From: Zhengitettix transpicula
Taxonomy: Eukaryota > Arthropoda > Insecta > Orthoptera > Tetrigidae
Length of the DNA: 64,000 nt
Assembly: GCA_037074705.1 (NCBI GenBank)
Contig: CM073590.1
Location: forward strand, 161,818,746 to 161,882,745
Reading direction: 5' to 3'
Shown: positions 11,506-23,110 of the stretch, one piece after another
Position numbering within the stretch: position 1 is the first letter of the stretch
Layout of the letters: each line of letters begins with the position of its first letter
Translations under genes and position numbers: made by a program
The notes under the pieces: generated by a model
Told to the model about the DNA's origin: nothing
Databases searched by the model: none
The model's input: only the letters and a program-made list of their open reading frames with translations

Positions 11506-12043
11506 AGCTGGCTTCATGAAGGCCTGCGAGGGCTATTCTCTCGCAGGCAGTACCTGCGAGGGATATTCTCTCGCAGGCAGAACCTTGTAGGAGAGATACG
11601 AAGGGGCTACCTTTGGGGATGCCTTGTCCTCTCCGTTTTTGAAATAAGGTTCCCACAATCTGAGGCAGATCGGCCTGTCTTGAGAGGTGTATGTTCCGGG
11701 CCTCAGACCTTGGGCATACGGTAAGAGTTGTCCGCAATTCCCATTGGAATAGGCGGCCAACTGCCTCCAAAACTAGTCGAGGCACGAGGTAGGGAATGCT
11801 GCGTCCCCACAGCAAACTCCTCTCCCGCTATCGGAAGGGCGTGGGACAAGTACCCAAAGCCCGACCTACCTGATGCAGGTTTTTCTAGGGTTTGTCCTGC
11901 ATTTATTTTAGGCAAATGCCGGGTAGGATCCTTAAACCATTGGCCACCTTCCTCTATTCTTCCGCATCCCCCCTTTCAAATCCCTTCTTATGCTATTAAA
12001 GTGGCCACAATGTGGATTACCGTCATGTAGCCTGTTACCTAAA
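11506..12043 (+). mobile_element. Poly(A) retroposon tail, tandem copy 3 (longest)
   Basis: It begins right after copy 2's A run with the 5'-most family sequence seen: GCCTGCGAGGGCTATTCTCTC repeated, then GGAGAGATACGAAGGGGCTA and GAGAGGTGTATGTTCCGGG. It ends GTAGCCTGTTACCT plus eight A. The part between GGATCCTTAAACCAT and the tail is deleted relative to the other copies. It aligns with the minus-strand copies at 52397-52945 and 24941-25444, so about 540 bp of the family's 3' end is defined here. Confidence 0.8.
11522..11580. repeat. Doubled short hairpin CCTGCGAG...CTCTCGCAGG
   Basis: GCCTGCGAGG..TATTCTCTCGCAGG occurs twice in a row, each able to fold into a stem of 8-9 bp. A relaxed version of the same doublet lies at the 5' end of the copy at 52397-52945 (about 52885-52940). 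It is therefore a feature of the element family, not local noise. Confidence 0.6.
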
Positions 12044-12598
12044 AAAAAGTATGGGCATCGAGACAGAAAAGATGGGAACAGCCGTCATGTGCAAGTGTGA
12101 GTTCGTGACAGAAAGTCAAACAGTTGTAATATAATTTTTTAATATTTAATGTAGTCAGAAGGAAGAGTTTGTGGAGCTAGTTTGAAAGTGAATTTTGATT
12201 TTAAGTAAGAGGAGCGGAACAAGAAACTATGCTTATTTGTACGAGCCACAATCAGACAGGAATATTGGAGTCCCACGAAGCAGTAATGAGCAGTGAGGAC
12301 AAAATTTTCCTCGCCTGCCGAAATTCTAGGAATCAACACGAAATTCTCCTCTTCCAATTACTTCGAAGTGAACAGTAAAGTAAACACAAACGTATTTAAA
12401 ACTTGTAAATTGTATTAAATGCAGACTACAAATAATTGAGTCAATAAATACGCTGCGGATTATAGAAATCTCTTGTAAGCATTAACGACTACCCGTATTA
12501 AGTTAATTTAAAATAATTTATATTTTTATCATTATTTTTTATAATTAAACAAAGTCAATGAATGTGAACGCATAAAAAAATAAATCCCTCTGGAAATT

Positions 12599-12604
<6 letters not shown>
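12044..12604. other. AT-rich DNA, no gene seen
   Basis: Nothing recognised beyond short unsupported ORFs. Confidence 0.4.

Positions 12605-12656
<52 letters not shown>
12605..12656. repeat. (AT)n microsatellite
   Basis: An uninterrupted AT dinucleotide tract of about 52 bp. It abuts TGTAATGATT, the same kind of end found on the LTR-like elements. Confidence 0.95.
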
Positions 12657-12659
<3 letters not shown>

Positions 12660-13242
12660 AATGATTAGATTTTATTACTAAATATATAAAAACCTTTATT
12701 ACATGTAAATACAAAAATACATTAAAAAAATATTATATGGCGCCAGCAGATATACATTGGTCTGCAAAAAAAATTATCATTAGCTCCGGCTTGGTTATAA
12801 AATCCTCCTTCTCAACAGGGTAATGTGGGCGGCACCGTAGCTGTTCAAAAACAGAGCCTATTTCCGTCCTGTGTAAAAAAATTCAACTTTTGAAGGCACT
12901 TTACAGAAATGGTGATCCTTACTTTAATTTGTGGCGTCAGCCGACTTGCAGTGGATCACCGGTCTTGTAGTAAGCAGCACACGATCTCCTTCTTCGGCCT
13001 CCCCGTGATGCACGTCTTTCTAAAAACTTTTGTTGGCTAGCGCTCGCCTGGATTTTCTCCCTGTCGCCTCTCTCACCCCACTTTCCGTCCAATATCTGTC
13101 GGTCTGCCTGCGTCTGTCCACTTTCACCTGGGTTTGGAGTATTTATTCGTACTCCGCCCCCCCCCCCCAAACGATGCAAGAAAACGAGACGCGTACCCCG
13201 CGGCTTCTTAGGGCCCCTCGAACGATCGTGGCCGTCTAATTT
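12657..13242 (-). mobile_element. LTR-like element between two (AT)n tracts
   Basis: A GC-rich block (about 12770-13235) sits between (AT)n on both sides. Read on the minus strand it ends CTGCTGGCGCCATATAATATT, then an AT-rich tail, then TCATTACA against the microsatellite. This resembles the LTR, PBS-like, tail, TTACA layout of neighbouring elements. The minus strand also has an 80-codon arginine-rich ORF (12937-13179) with no recognised domain, and a C run at 13159-13170. The other terminus (TGTAAT start) is not visible, so the assignment is tentative. Confidence 0.4.
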
Positions 13243-13258
13243 ATATATATATATATAT

Positions 13259-14320
13259 TGTAATAATTAAAATAATAACCTTTATTTATTTTACTTTAAT
13301 GAATTTAAAGAGTTTTAAAGAGATTACCTCGCGTTAAGCGTCAAAATGTTATATTCAAATGGATGGCTTTTTATTAAATGAAAAGATCATTGAACTTTAC
13401 AAACAATATTTTATTTATTTTGTGGCAATAATTTAAAACAATTACAAAGTTAAAATATTAAATCTCAGAGTCTTCACTGGATTTAATAATGGACACATTA
13501 ATTATGTTTAAAAATCTTATTAACAAACAAATCACAATTAAAAGACAAGAAATTTACTTGACAATTAAACTAGAACGAAATTTAAAATGAGAACGAAATT
13601 AAGAAGTAAAGAGATTAGAACGAATTAACAGTTTAAACGGAGAACGAAATCTGACTTCTATCTTTCAATTACGTTTACATAATTAATTATTTTGTATTTT
13701 GTTACTCACATTGGTCCAGCATACCTTTCGTTTTCGAAATACACTATTGCGGAATTTTACACTGATTCTAAAACCCACAGATTTTACACTGATTCTATGC
13801 CAAAACTTTATATGATGTCAGGAACTCGGATGATCCTCCCTTTTTGTTGTCAGCTATCTGTTGACTGCTTGCCTTAGGTAAATTCTGCTTGCCTTAGGTG
13901 AATTCCGTGGTCTGTAGATTTGCCAGTCTTTACTGCTTTGGACTCAAACTGAAATTTTACTATTTCTGGCCGGCTATGGACACAAAACTGCTTTTACTTA
14001 GCAAGTTTCGACGTTATGCTTTCGTTAATGTTTTACTTTGTCCTCAGAAATGTCCCGGCACCAACCAACTCTGTTGAATTTTAATCGCCGACTCTGTTGA
14101 ATTCTCCTCCAACTAACAGTTATATCTCGACGATGTCTTTCCGCGAACTAAACTCTCGTCTCGCATTTTAGCGCGAATACGCCATTTTCGGACCTTCCGA
14201 CAAAGGAACAGAGCTGGGCTACATTGTCGCTATGTTCTGGAAACTCCGCCGCTACAAAGGATTTCTCAAACAATTTAGATTTTTATGTTCAAACAATTAA
14301 TGTTCTAATTAATTGGTATT

Positions 14321-14323
<3 letters not shown>
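13259..14323 (-). mobile_element. LTR-like element with PBS and TATTACA end (copy 3)
   Basis: Minus-strand reading: TGTAATACCAATTAATTAG at 14323, about 975 bp of LTR ending AACA near 13347, a PBS-like TGACGCTTAACGCGAGG (13327-13343), an AT-rich tail, then ATTATTACA at 13259. ATAT lies on both sides, but both flanks are microsatellite, so the duplication is uninformative here. It is similar throughout to 2378-3372 and, for its LTR part, to 6566-7506. No ORF of note. Confidence 0.7.
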
Positions 14324-14364
<41 letters not shown>

Positions 14365-14380
14365 TATATATATATATATT
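14324..14380. repeat. (AT)n microsatellite
   Basis: AT tract with a single G interruption, directly abutting the element that ends at 14323. Confidence 0.95.
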
Positions 14381-14989
14381 AATACCGTTTTAAAATGTTA
14401 TAAGTTATCTGACTGTTTTGTTATTCAGTGGAAATTGATGAATGTCATGATTAAGGTAATAAAATATCAGCGAAACGAATTTTCATATTACATTTTATAA
14501 ATATAAAGCTAATTAAGGGACAATTTTAAGATATTTCTCAATTTTACATACCTATTGACTTTGGTTTCGTATTATCGTTGATCTGGAGATCTACAAAACG
14601 TAGATAAGAAACCAATTACTTTTATTCAGAAACTGACAATGATTGCATTGATTTTCATAACGTATAATATTACTCAATTAAATATATTTTCTGAAATTTA
14701 AATTCCATTGCTTTAATACTTAAGTCTTATGGTTTAGCATATCTCAAATTTTATGTATTGAAACTTCTCTACGCTTTAGATTTTTTATTCTAGAGACGTC
14801 GATAAGAAATTTATAAGTATTTTCAACGAATTCCTTGACTTAACTGTTTTGCCTTTTATTGACGGGACAAACGGCTGCATGACTCACGTATTGGTAAAAT
14901 ATAGCTTCAACAGAAGAACATGTAAATATGTTGATCGTTTATTTAAATAAATATCTTTTTTCACTGTTGCGACTACACATGAAAATTAC
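14381..14989. other. AT-rich DNA, no gene seen
   Basis: Nothing recognised. Confidence 0.4.
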
Positions 14990-15207
14990 GTAACTTTTTT
15001 TTTCCGTTCTTGGATATTTTTTATCTCTTTGGAGTTTTCTATATTATCTCCATTCGCCATTTCCTTCCTGTTACCAGTAGACTGTCCAGCATGTCTTGCA
15101 GTGTTTCTTTGCCAACAACACCAGGTCATCTGCATAAAATTGTGATAACTTATCTTCTTTCTAATCCGAAATATGCAACTCCATCCAGGGTTTGGTTGGT
15201 TAACCAT
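14990..15207 (-). pseudogene. LINE reverse-transcriptase fragment
   Basis: Minus-strand translation across two frames gives SQFYADDLVLLAKETLQDML, the YADD catalytic box and following helix of a non-LTR reverse transcriptase. The frame changes within this stretch and no flanking RT motifs are readable. It is a short dead fragment; the clade cannot be assigned. Confidence 0.55.
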
Positions 15208-15210
15208 TCA

Positions 15211-15857
15211 CCGTAGTGGAACTATGTGGGTAGCATAGAAAAGCTCTTCCTACATCCATGTTGTTGGTTTAAATAAAACAATATATTTACGTTATCATTC
15301 TTAAGATATTTTGAAAACAATAAGATTTTAGCCTATGCATAATAAATATATGGAACGAAAACTTGAAGTCTATATATTCTCCATTTTATCCTTCAAATAC
15401 ACGAAGGAAAATAATTTTATTTTCTATTGTTAAATTAATCCGGTAGAATTGGCAGCCTCCAATTACAAAATCTTTCATGTGCTAGTCGATTGCAACAAAA
15501 TTACATCTTTAAACTTTCGAAAAATAAATATGTAATTTCTCACGCATTTAAAATATTTATTGCAGGGTAATACGTAAAAATTTAATATGTTATTTTCAAT
15601 CATAATGTGACAAAGCGAAACAACTCTTAATGACGTGGAACTCCTATTCAAGAATTTTGAAACTTATTTCTTTCGTATTTAGGCCCTACTGCCAAGAATT
15701 GCTAAACACGTTCAAATTTCATATCTCTATGACGAAGGTGAGAAATCCTCAACAATGTTATCGTTTGCCACACATCACTTCGTTGCGGTAGAGAGAAGAA
15801 TACTGCGATATCCGACAAGCGGAAAGGTGAGTTTAGGAATCGAGAACTATTCAAACA
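15211..15857. other. AT-rich DNA, no gene seen
   Basis: Nothing recognised. A donor-like AAGGTGAGT at 15824-15832 just precedes the ORF at 15858. Confidence 0.35.
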
Positions 15858-16139
15858 ATGTTGCGACGCTTTACTTCAAACTTTTGCTCTTGTTTCACTC
15901 GTAAAACCGATGACCCGGTTGATGAATATCAGCTCCCCGTCACAAATGCACAGCCTCCTCCACAGCAACCCCTATTCACCAGGGACGAGATTCTAAATTA
16001 TAAGTTCGTCGTAATGTTTCCAATAGACGACATCACGGGTAACGAAGATGACGACCTGCTGTCCATTCGTGAACCCCCCATGACCCCGACCGAAGATCCT
16101 TCAGATGATGAACCGAACCTTTTCCCAAAAAACGCATAA
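15858..16139 (+). CDS. Candidate small protein, 93 aa, unknown function
   Basis: An uninterrupted ATG-to-TAA ORF with markedly more G/C at third positions than the AT-rich surroundings. That argues for selection as coding sequence. The predicted protein starts MLRRFTSNFCSCFTRK, a basic N-terminus with two close cysteines that could be acylated. It continues with a proline/glutamine stretch (QPPPQQP, about residues 33-39) and a strongly acidic, proline-rich C-terminus (NEDDDLL, TEDPSDDEPN). No enzymatic domain is recognised. It may be single-exon or the last exon of a gene: GGTGAGT and AG sites lie just upstream. A conserved reading frame in related species would settle it. Confidence 0.4.
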   Translation: MLRRFTSNFCSCFTRKTDDPVDEYQLPVTNAQPPPQQPLFTRDEILNYKFVVMFPIDDITGNEDDDLLSIREPPMTPTEDPSDDEPNLFPKNA

Positions 16140-16689
16140 TGTAAAATCTCCTAAAGATATTTCGACACGGTTCGTTTACTCAAATTCAATTTTAAATTGA
16201 TACTCTTCTCCCTGGTTTCAATCAACACTTGAGTTTTCCAAACTATACATCTAAATTTAAAATTTTTAGTAGTCATAAAAACTGCGTAACATTGATTATA
16301 TAGTGAACGATTTTTAAATTCACGTTGTGCTGTTGGTGCTCGTGTGGGAAAATATATCAATCGTTACCGGAAAAGCGAGCCGTAACCAACGGAGATGCAG
16401 GTAAGGAGTCACATTCCGCTACGGAATATTGTGAATCTTATTATTGTAATAATATCATCAGATTATTTTTCACAGATATTAGATGATCAACTATCTGTCC
16501 ATTTTCACTGCACGACGTTGGAGTAACAACGCCCTTGTTTCTCTGGCGATCTATGGTGACAGTAAATTTCGTATCCGACATCTAAGATGGTTCCATCTGA
16601 TCGCAGATTAATGTGCAGAGACAAGTTTTGCGTCGTGAGTTCTCCTGCTGCTACTACGTTACAGCCCATATCAATTGTACATGCTCTAT

Positions 16690-16800
16690 AAAAATCTTTC
16701 GTTTGGTTTTAGACGAGAAACTCTGGACATGCCGTGCCACTATCAGCGCAACGACGACGATTTGCAACTTTCATAACACAGGAAGGCCTCCTGAACTGTC
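16690..16800 (+). other. Exon-like segment A beside mariner
   Basis: TTTGGTTTTAG precedes ACGAGAAACTCTGGACATGC, an acceptor-like site followed by GC-rich, open sequence. A related segment, also starting ACGAGAAACGCTG after CATTCCAG, lies at 18196 on the other side of the mariner. It may be a duplicated exon or an element end; no product is recognised. Confidence 0.25.
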
Positions 16801-16999
16801 TCTGATGAAAGCGAGCTGTTATCAACCGCGGTTGTCAGATCCTGAAAGGACAAAGTCACATTGTCTTATGAAACATTGTATTTCATATAGTTGTAATAAT
16901 ACGCCATTACATTATTTTTCTATAAGAAATTGACGTATCAAATTGCTGGCAATTCATAGATCACGTCGACAAAGAAATACCACTGTGAACAAAAAGTAA

Positions 17000-18060
17000 G
17001 GTGAATTTATTTATAAAATATAAATCTTTATTTATTCTTCCAAATCAAATTAATCCCCGTCCGATAAAACGCACTTTTTCCAACGCTTTTTCCAGTCCTC
17101 GAAACAGTCGGAATACTCTTTTTCCTGTATAGCCTTCAAGACCTTCTTCGATTCGGTTTTTATCTCCTCAATCGTGTCAAAACGGCGTCCCCGCATTGGT
17201 CTTTTGCGTTTGCTGAATTGCCAGACGTCGCACGGAGCCCAATCAGGCGAATACGGTGGTTGCGGAACGATATGAGTCGAATTTTTGGAAAAAAGGTCGC
17301 GAAGAACCAATACAGTATGACATGGTGCATTATCGTGATGAAGGGACTAAGAGTTGTTCGCCCATAATTCCGGCCGTTTCAGGCGAATATCTTCACGCAA
17401 ACGACGCATAACGCTCAAATAATATTCTTTGTTGACAGTTTGGCCCGGCGGAAGGAATTCATAGTGCACCACACCACGAGAATCAAAGAAAACTGTCAAC
17501 ATGACCTTGATTTTCGATCGACTTTGCCGTGGTCTTTTCGGTCTTGCTTCACCTTTTGCACGATACTCGCTGGATTTGTCGGTGGTTTCACGGACGTATG
17601 CGTAAATCCAAGTCTCGTCTCCAGTAATGATGCATTTCAAGTGGTCCTGATAGTCAGACAGCAAAGTTTCACACACATCAACGCGACGCTTTTTTTCCCA
17701 AAAAATTGAGCGATTTGGGCACCAATCGAGACTTGACGCGTTTGAGAAACAAAACATTCTTCAAAATGGTTTGGGCTGAGCCAAATTATATTCCAACACT
17801 ATCAGCGAGATCTCTAATTGTCCATCGACGATTTTCAAGCACCAAATCTTTGACTTTTTGGACGTGGCCCTCGTCGGTAGACGTTGATGGTCGTCCAGAG
17901 CGCGGTTCGTCTTCGAAGCGTTCTCGGCCCTCTTTGAACTCGTTGTACCACTTATAAACGTTTTTTTGTGCCATATTTTGATCACCAAAGGCTTTCCGCA
18001 ACATTTTAAACGTGTCCGCACAAGAATATGGACTTTACAGATTGCGACATCTGGTCGCTA
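17000..18060 (-). mobile_element. mariner transposon with nearly complete D,D34D transposase
   Basis: The minus strand encodes most of a mariner transposase in three open pieces. The N-terminal helix-turn-helix part (about 18010-17786) has KWYNEFKEGRERFEDEPRSG and GRPSTST. The middle (17757-17347) has the first catalytic aspartate in TGDETW and VFFDSRGVVHYEFLPPG. The C-terminal part (about 17340-17050) has HHDNAPCH and YSPDWAPCD. The second and third aspartates are separated by exactly 34 residues, the mariner D,D34D signature. The protein ends WKKRWKKCVLSDGD. A frameshift near 17750-17790 and a stop near 17347 break it. A 3'-terminal CACCTTACTTTTTGTTCACA stretch is at about 16985-17005, but the 5' inverted repeat is not found, so the 5' end may be lost. 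Confidence 0.9.
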
Positions 18061-18179
18061 CAAGGTTCAAGGCGACTAATGTGTGCAGACAAGTCATCCA
18101 TTGTAAGTAGTCCCTGGTCTACTGCTCTTTATAAAATTAAAGCACAAATGTGCATGCTCTTTAATAATATATTTCCCTT

Positions 18180-18262
18180 CATTCCAGACGAGAAACGCTG
18201 ACTTCATACTATCAAACAACGAGGGTCGTTTTCTCCTTCGAGAACAATGAAAGCTGCTCCTG
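18180..18262 (+). other. Exon-like segment B beside mariner
   Basis: CCTTCATTCCAG is followed by ACGAGAAACGCTGACTTC, resembling segment A at 16690-16800 in position of the acceptor-like site and in several blocks (CTATCA..CAACGA). No gene can be built from it. Confidence 0.2.
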
Positions 18263-18659
18263 CTCAAGCAACTGTTGAAGCGACACAATCGTACTAACAA
18301 GTCTGACCTCCATTTTTAAAATTTTTTATATGTTTACAAAAAAATGTATTTATTTTTGTAATAAATCTAAATATGTTAATAAATACCTAAAGTCGTTACA
18401 TCATTTGTTATATTTCGTACTTTTAAATAATAAATAATGCGAGTCCTTCTTGTTTACAGACCAATCTAAGTTTTTTTTATTACTATACAGTAAAATTTTT
18501 AATCCGAAGATTTTATAATAGTTATACATTGTTGACGTTAACATGTTAAAGTTAACTTGAAGAAATATAGTTTCTTTTTGACAGAATAGTTGAAGAGGAA
18601 GTTAAGAAATTTTTATTTTACGGTAGTTGCCATGTCAATTGCGGCTTTCTTTTTAACCT

Positions 18660-19375
18660 TCTGAGGGGTTCAGGTGGATGAGGGTGGGATTCCGAAAGAG
18701 ATAAGGGGATTGAAGTGGTAGAAATTTCTATTACGTTGGATTAAGGCGGTTTGAATTATGGTTTTTTGGGCTGAGGGAATATTTAGGTCATTGTGGATTC
18801 TCGATTTAGTAACGAACCAATTACAATTAATTACAAAGCGGAGGATTTTATTTTTGGATATTTGGATTTTATTTATGTGGGTGGTAGCGGCCGAACCCCA
18901 CATGTAACAGGCATAAAACCAGAGGGGATAGATTGATAGATGTGAGAGGGATAAAGGATATTTCGGGTTTTAATTTGTGGAATCGGTGGAGTATTATTTT
19001 TTTTTTAAGTTGGGAAGTGTGAAGGGACCATGTTAGTTTGGAGTCGTGGATTAGGCCGAGGTATTTATAGGAGATTTTAGTAGGGATATCGGAGTTGTTA
19101 GCCTTTTCTTTTTTGGGAGAAGGGAACGCTTACGGATTTGGAAGGATTAATGACTATGCGCAGTCGTTGGCCCAGATTGAGATGAGGTTTAAGGATATTT
19201 GAAGGTGGTTTGTTGCGGTTTGGTAGTCGTGTGCGTGCGAAGTGATAGCGATATCGTCTGCGAATATTGAGGTGGTGGTAGAGCTGATAATAGGAATATC
19301 GTGGGTGTCTAATCTAAGTAACTTCAGCATTGCGACGCTTCGGGCAACAACCGCGACAGTCATTTTAATTGTAAA
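18660..19375 (-). pseudogene. Jockey-clade LINE, C-terminal RT remnant
   Basis: Minus-strand pieces read TTTSIFADDIAITSHA (RT catalytic box, 19154-19363) and, further on, MWGSAATTHINKIQISKNKI with LRFVINCNWFV and IHNDLNIPS (18670-18903). These are consecutive landmarks of the C-terminal half of Jockey-type ORF2. Frames change between them and the remainder of the element is missing. Confidence 0.75.
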
Positions 19376-21169
19376 GGTGAAATTATTTCAAGCACCAGTT
19401 TCGTTTCAGTTTTAAAAAATGGTGATACCGCGTGGAAAAAGTAATATAATTCATTCGCATACAGATCCCAGACAACACAACCCAGTAGCGGTTGCTCAAG
19501 TGCTACAGCATATAAATAACTTAACGGAGAATTTTTTTCTTAATTTTAAGAATCTTGATAATAATTGTGTTTTAACCGTGTGAATTCCGACTTCGATTCA
19601 CTTACTAGTTGTTTTAGTTCTATTTCTGAGCTGAGCAGAGAAATCTGCCTAGAATGAGAAATACGCATGTGCAGTATTTCCTTAATCCCCTACACTATAC
19701 TTATAGGCCAATAAACTACCTCCTATCTGTGCTCAGCGGCAGTGAGCACATACAATAGTGTCAACACGCGTGGCTTGTTCCTAAAATAAGCTTTATTTAA
19801 TAAATGTTCTGAGAAAATATACTTCGTATTATAAATGTGTGACAACTGGGCAAATTTGTTTGCTTTTAGTAATTATACCTTATTGCATATTATATAAACA
19901 GAAGTAGAAATGTAGCATTTTAATGGTAGGTTCATTTGCCGCAGAGTACTGATAACGCTGTCGCTGCTGTAGTATAATTAGTATTTTATATAGTCATCCT
20001 TCTAAAAAAATTATCGCTTAGGGTAATATAGCACATAAGTTAAAAGAGACTCCCTAACCGCCAATGTATAAATATATATGTGAATGTGTGTTCTGTTGTG
20101 AAAAAAAGTGAGTTTCTTAGTGAAGAGAAAATTTTATCATCTATTATACCCCCAAAAATGTCCATGTATTCAGGAACCTGGCTTGTTGGAGACTAATTTA
20201 TTCTAATGCTAAGACTACGGTTAAATCTCGATGAATAATGCATAAGCTACGCCACACACTCTCAGACTGACGAAATTTTCTCTTATCTGACAAAGGTGCT
20301 CCTTTTGTGGCGTCGTAACGCGGAAGAGGCCTTAACCGGCATGATATTTTAATAAAGTCTTCGTCCTTTCGTAATGAGGCAAATAACATTTCTTTAGAAA
20401 TAAAACCAAAATATCTTAAAAGTTTTGTAAATTTGTAACGTTTAATCAGAAAATTGATTTGCTTTATTAATTCAGTTTATATATTAGTCTTTGTCTGAAA
20501 TTGACAACGTAGCGTATTACACAAAAATAATATTTGTAAATACACGTGCAAAAGCATTAATTAATTCGACACCAATCTCAGATAATTTGGTCGTCACTAA
20601 AGTGTTAAAAGACCAGCATTTTTTATTTATTATATTTAATATCGATCCTTCGTTGCACTAAGAGCGAAAGTTGTGGTATGTTCACAGTTACTCATTAATG
20701 TTCAATCAATTCATAATTAATTTCATTTAAATTAATGTAATAAGACTTCATTTTAAATTTAAATGTTCTGGCGTAAAGCATCAAGTACGAAATCGTACGC
20801 AAAGTATTTTTCACAACCGTGCGTTTCACTCGTTTAATTTTAAATGAGTGGACCCAGTTTGAAATATAAGTTGGAGTGCTTGTAATATTATTAATTCGGT
20901 TTATTTTTGTCAGAGTTTCGTTTTTGGCCTTCTTTCTCCTTTGTGAGCGTTAGTAGCATTTCCGTGGTCCGTTTTGTAAAATTCTAAGTATGATGCCTGG
21001 AAATGTTTGCTTTTGTACGGACCCCAACATATACCCTCTCGTATTTCATAATGGGTCTAACCAAGAAACTGAATGCGATTCATTCTCTTCCATGGAACTT
21101 TTCTTTAAAATCGTGGTAATAAAATGAAGCGTTTCACGCGTCACTGCTCACTACAGTCTGCCCTTAGTC
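19376..21169. other. AT-rich DNA, no gene seen
   Basis: Nothing recognised. Confidence 0.4.
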
Positions 21170-21580
21170 GAAGTATATCACAAATAATTAAAATTATCGA
21201 GTTGTCTCCAATGCATGGTTGCCGGTTCTGTACACTGAAGGGATTGAAATTTTTGTTCTCGATATTAGAAATCGCCTTATTATCGAGTTTATTTTCTTAG
21301 TAGCCCCTACCAACCATTCGTGAATTCTACTCTTGTCCCTCTATAGAATATCGATGCCTTCCGCTCTCTTTATCTCTTTGTAGACAATGCAGTCATCCAC
21401 GAAAAGAAAACTTTTCGTATAAACGTACTACTTTATTTCCTCCAAGGAATATTTTATGAATGCTAAACTCGTAAATGGTCCTATCCCATTTCCTTGGGAT
21501 ACAATTTATAATGGTACAGAAAGTTACTAATTTACCTGAACCCTTGGCCATTTAGAAATGCATTGATCCTATATAAATGT
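21170..21580 (-). pseudogene. LINE (CR1/L2-like) reverse-transcriptase remnant
   Basis: Minus-strand translation shows a degraded VPQGSVLGP-type box (VSQGNGIGPFTSLAFIKY), then FSFVDDCIVYKEIKRAEGID and RIHEWL. This is the order of motifs around the FADD catalytic site of CR1/L2-group LINEs. Stops and a local insertion show it is dead. Confidence 0.55.
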
Positions 21581-22261
21581 CGAAGTATTTTATCTTCACT
21601 AAGAGGAGATAATTTGGTACCACATGGGAAACTTGAGAAAAAATCCATTAATATTCAGCTTTTCTTGTTAATTCCGTCTCTGAGATTCATAGGCGCTGAC
21701 TGAAACATCCAGGAGCATTTCTATCGCAGAGTAAAACTTACTATTCACATATTGATTTATTCTATTAAGGTCCAGTGTGTTTTTCCGACCTGTGGTTCGC
21801 CTCTTAACTTGCAGTGCCATGCCTGACGCACAACAAATCCGGCTTAGAGCTGGTCCGAGGTATGGAGCACTCATGCTTGGCACCGAGCGGACGTGACGGA
21901 AATCTCAAGCAACTGACCGAGCGCACACAACCTCCGTTCCCGTTCATATTTATACCAAATAGATTATTTTGAATAAACATTGGTTATTCACACAAAGTCG
22001 AAAATCACCATGTCACCGTTTTCATCATATTAACAACATCAGGATTAATATCATGAGGTAGGCTCCATTTCATGTTAAATATAAAGGAGCTTAAACTTTA
22101 ATGCTACATTTTTGGACATTTCAATGTACTTAAAAATGGCTGATTATATTTAAATAATTGTTCATATTTATATTTCTACATTCCCTAACATAGTTTGCCG
22201 AATTTCGAGTCAACCAGCAAATACATTGAAAAAAAATTTCCATAAAGTTATTCAATTATTG
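21581..22261. other. No gene seen
   Basis: Nothing recognised. A 71-codon minus ORF at 21668-21883 has no supporting features. Confidence 0.35.
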
Positions 22262-23110
22262 GAAATTTATCTGGCGTAAGGAAAATATTGGGTGCCAGAC
22301 TTTAAGCGAGGCCGTACGAGTTACCAAGACAAACGTCGCAGTGGTCGACCATGAAGACCACACCAGAAACAGACTGCTGACGAAAATCCCCAAAATGGTA
22401 TCGACTGAAAGTGCGCGAGGTAGCAGACAAGTTAGTCATTTAAAAAAGTTCTGTCCATTGCATATTGACTGAAAATTAAGACATGAGAAAGCTGTGCACA
22501 AGATGGGTGTCGCGTTTTCCTACAATACGACAAATACAGCGTCGTGAGATGTTTCAAACGAGTGTTTTGCGAGGTTTCATAGCAATAAAACCTGGTTTTG
22601 AAGAGTTTCATAACCATTGATGGAACATGGGTCCATCGCTTCACACCTGAGACGAAGGAACAGTCAAAACAATGGACTGAAAGCGGAGAATCGGGTCTAA
22701 GAAAGACAAAGACAGACTTGTGTGGCAAGGTCATCCCGTCAATTTTCATTAATTATTATTAAATGGGATCAACGGCTATTTTGCGAACTTATTGCAACGT
22801 TTGAGTGATGAAATCAAGAAAAATATATCGGATTTTGCGAAAATAAAGTTTGTTTCATCTCTACATTACACCAGCTCAATTTGGAATGACTTCCTCACGC
22901 ACCCTATTCGCTAGATTTAACTCCCTCGGATTGCTTTCTCTTTCCAAGCTGAAAAAAAAAATTGTTCGGTGGGAAAAGATTTTCCAACAATGAAAAAGAT
23001 GGCTATTTTGAGGAGCTCGAAGGTTCTCACTTTAAACAGGGGATCGGACATGGCTGGGAAAAGTTTATCGAGCTAAAAGAAGACTACGTTGAGAAATAAA
23101 AATATTTTTT
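22262..23110 (+). mobile_element. Decayed mariner, irritans-like, different from the other two
   Basis: Plus-strand translation in several frames gives SVHCILTEN, LCTRWV, a TIDGTWVHRFTPETKEQSKQ core, the SLDLTPSD region (usually SPDLAPSD) and a C-terminal GKVYRAKRRL. The order and spacing fit a mariner of the irritans group. The catalytic HHDNAP box is unreadable and many stops are present. It is opposite in orientation to the mariners at 5483-6484 and 17000-18060. Confidence 0.7.

Noticed and set aside
10561..12030. Many overlapping ORFs of 60-114 codons on both strands
   Set aside because: They lie in GC-rich non-coding retroposon tails repeated elsewhere in the window, and frames are not preserved between copies.
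12532..12714. ORFs with long IYIYIY runs (also near 49462, 50648, 51019, 63510)
   Set aside because: Translations of AT microsatellites.
21668..21883. 71-codon minus ORF with cysteines
   Set aside because: No domain, no codon bias, surrounded by LINE debris.
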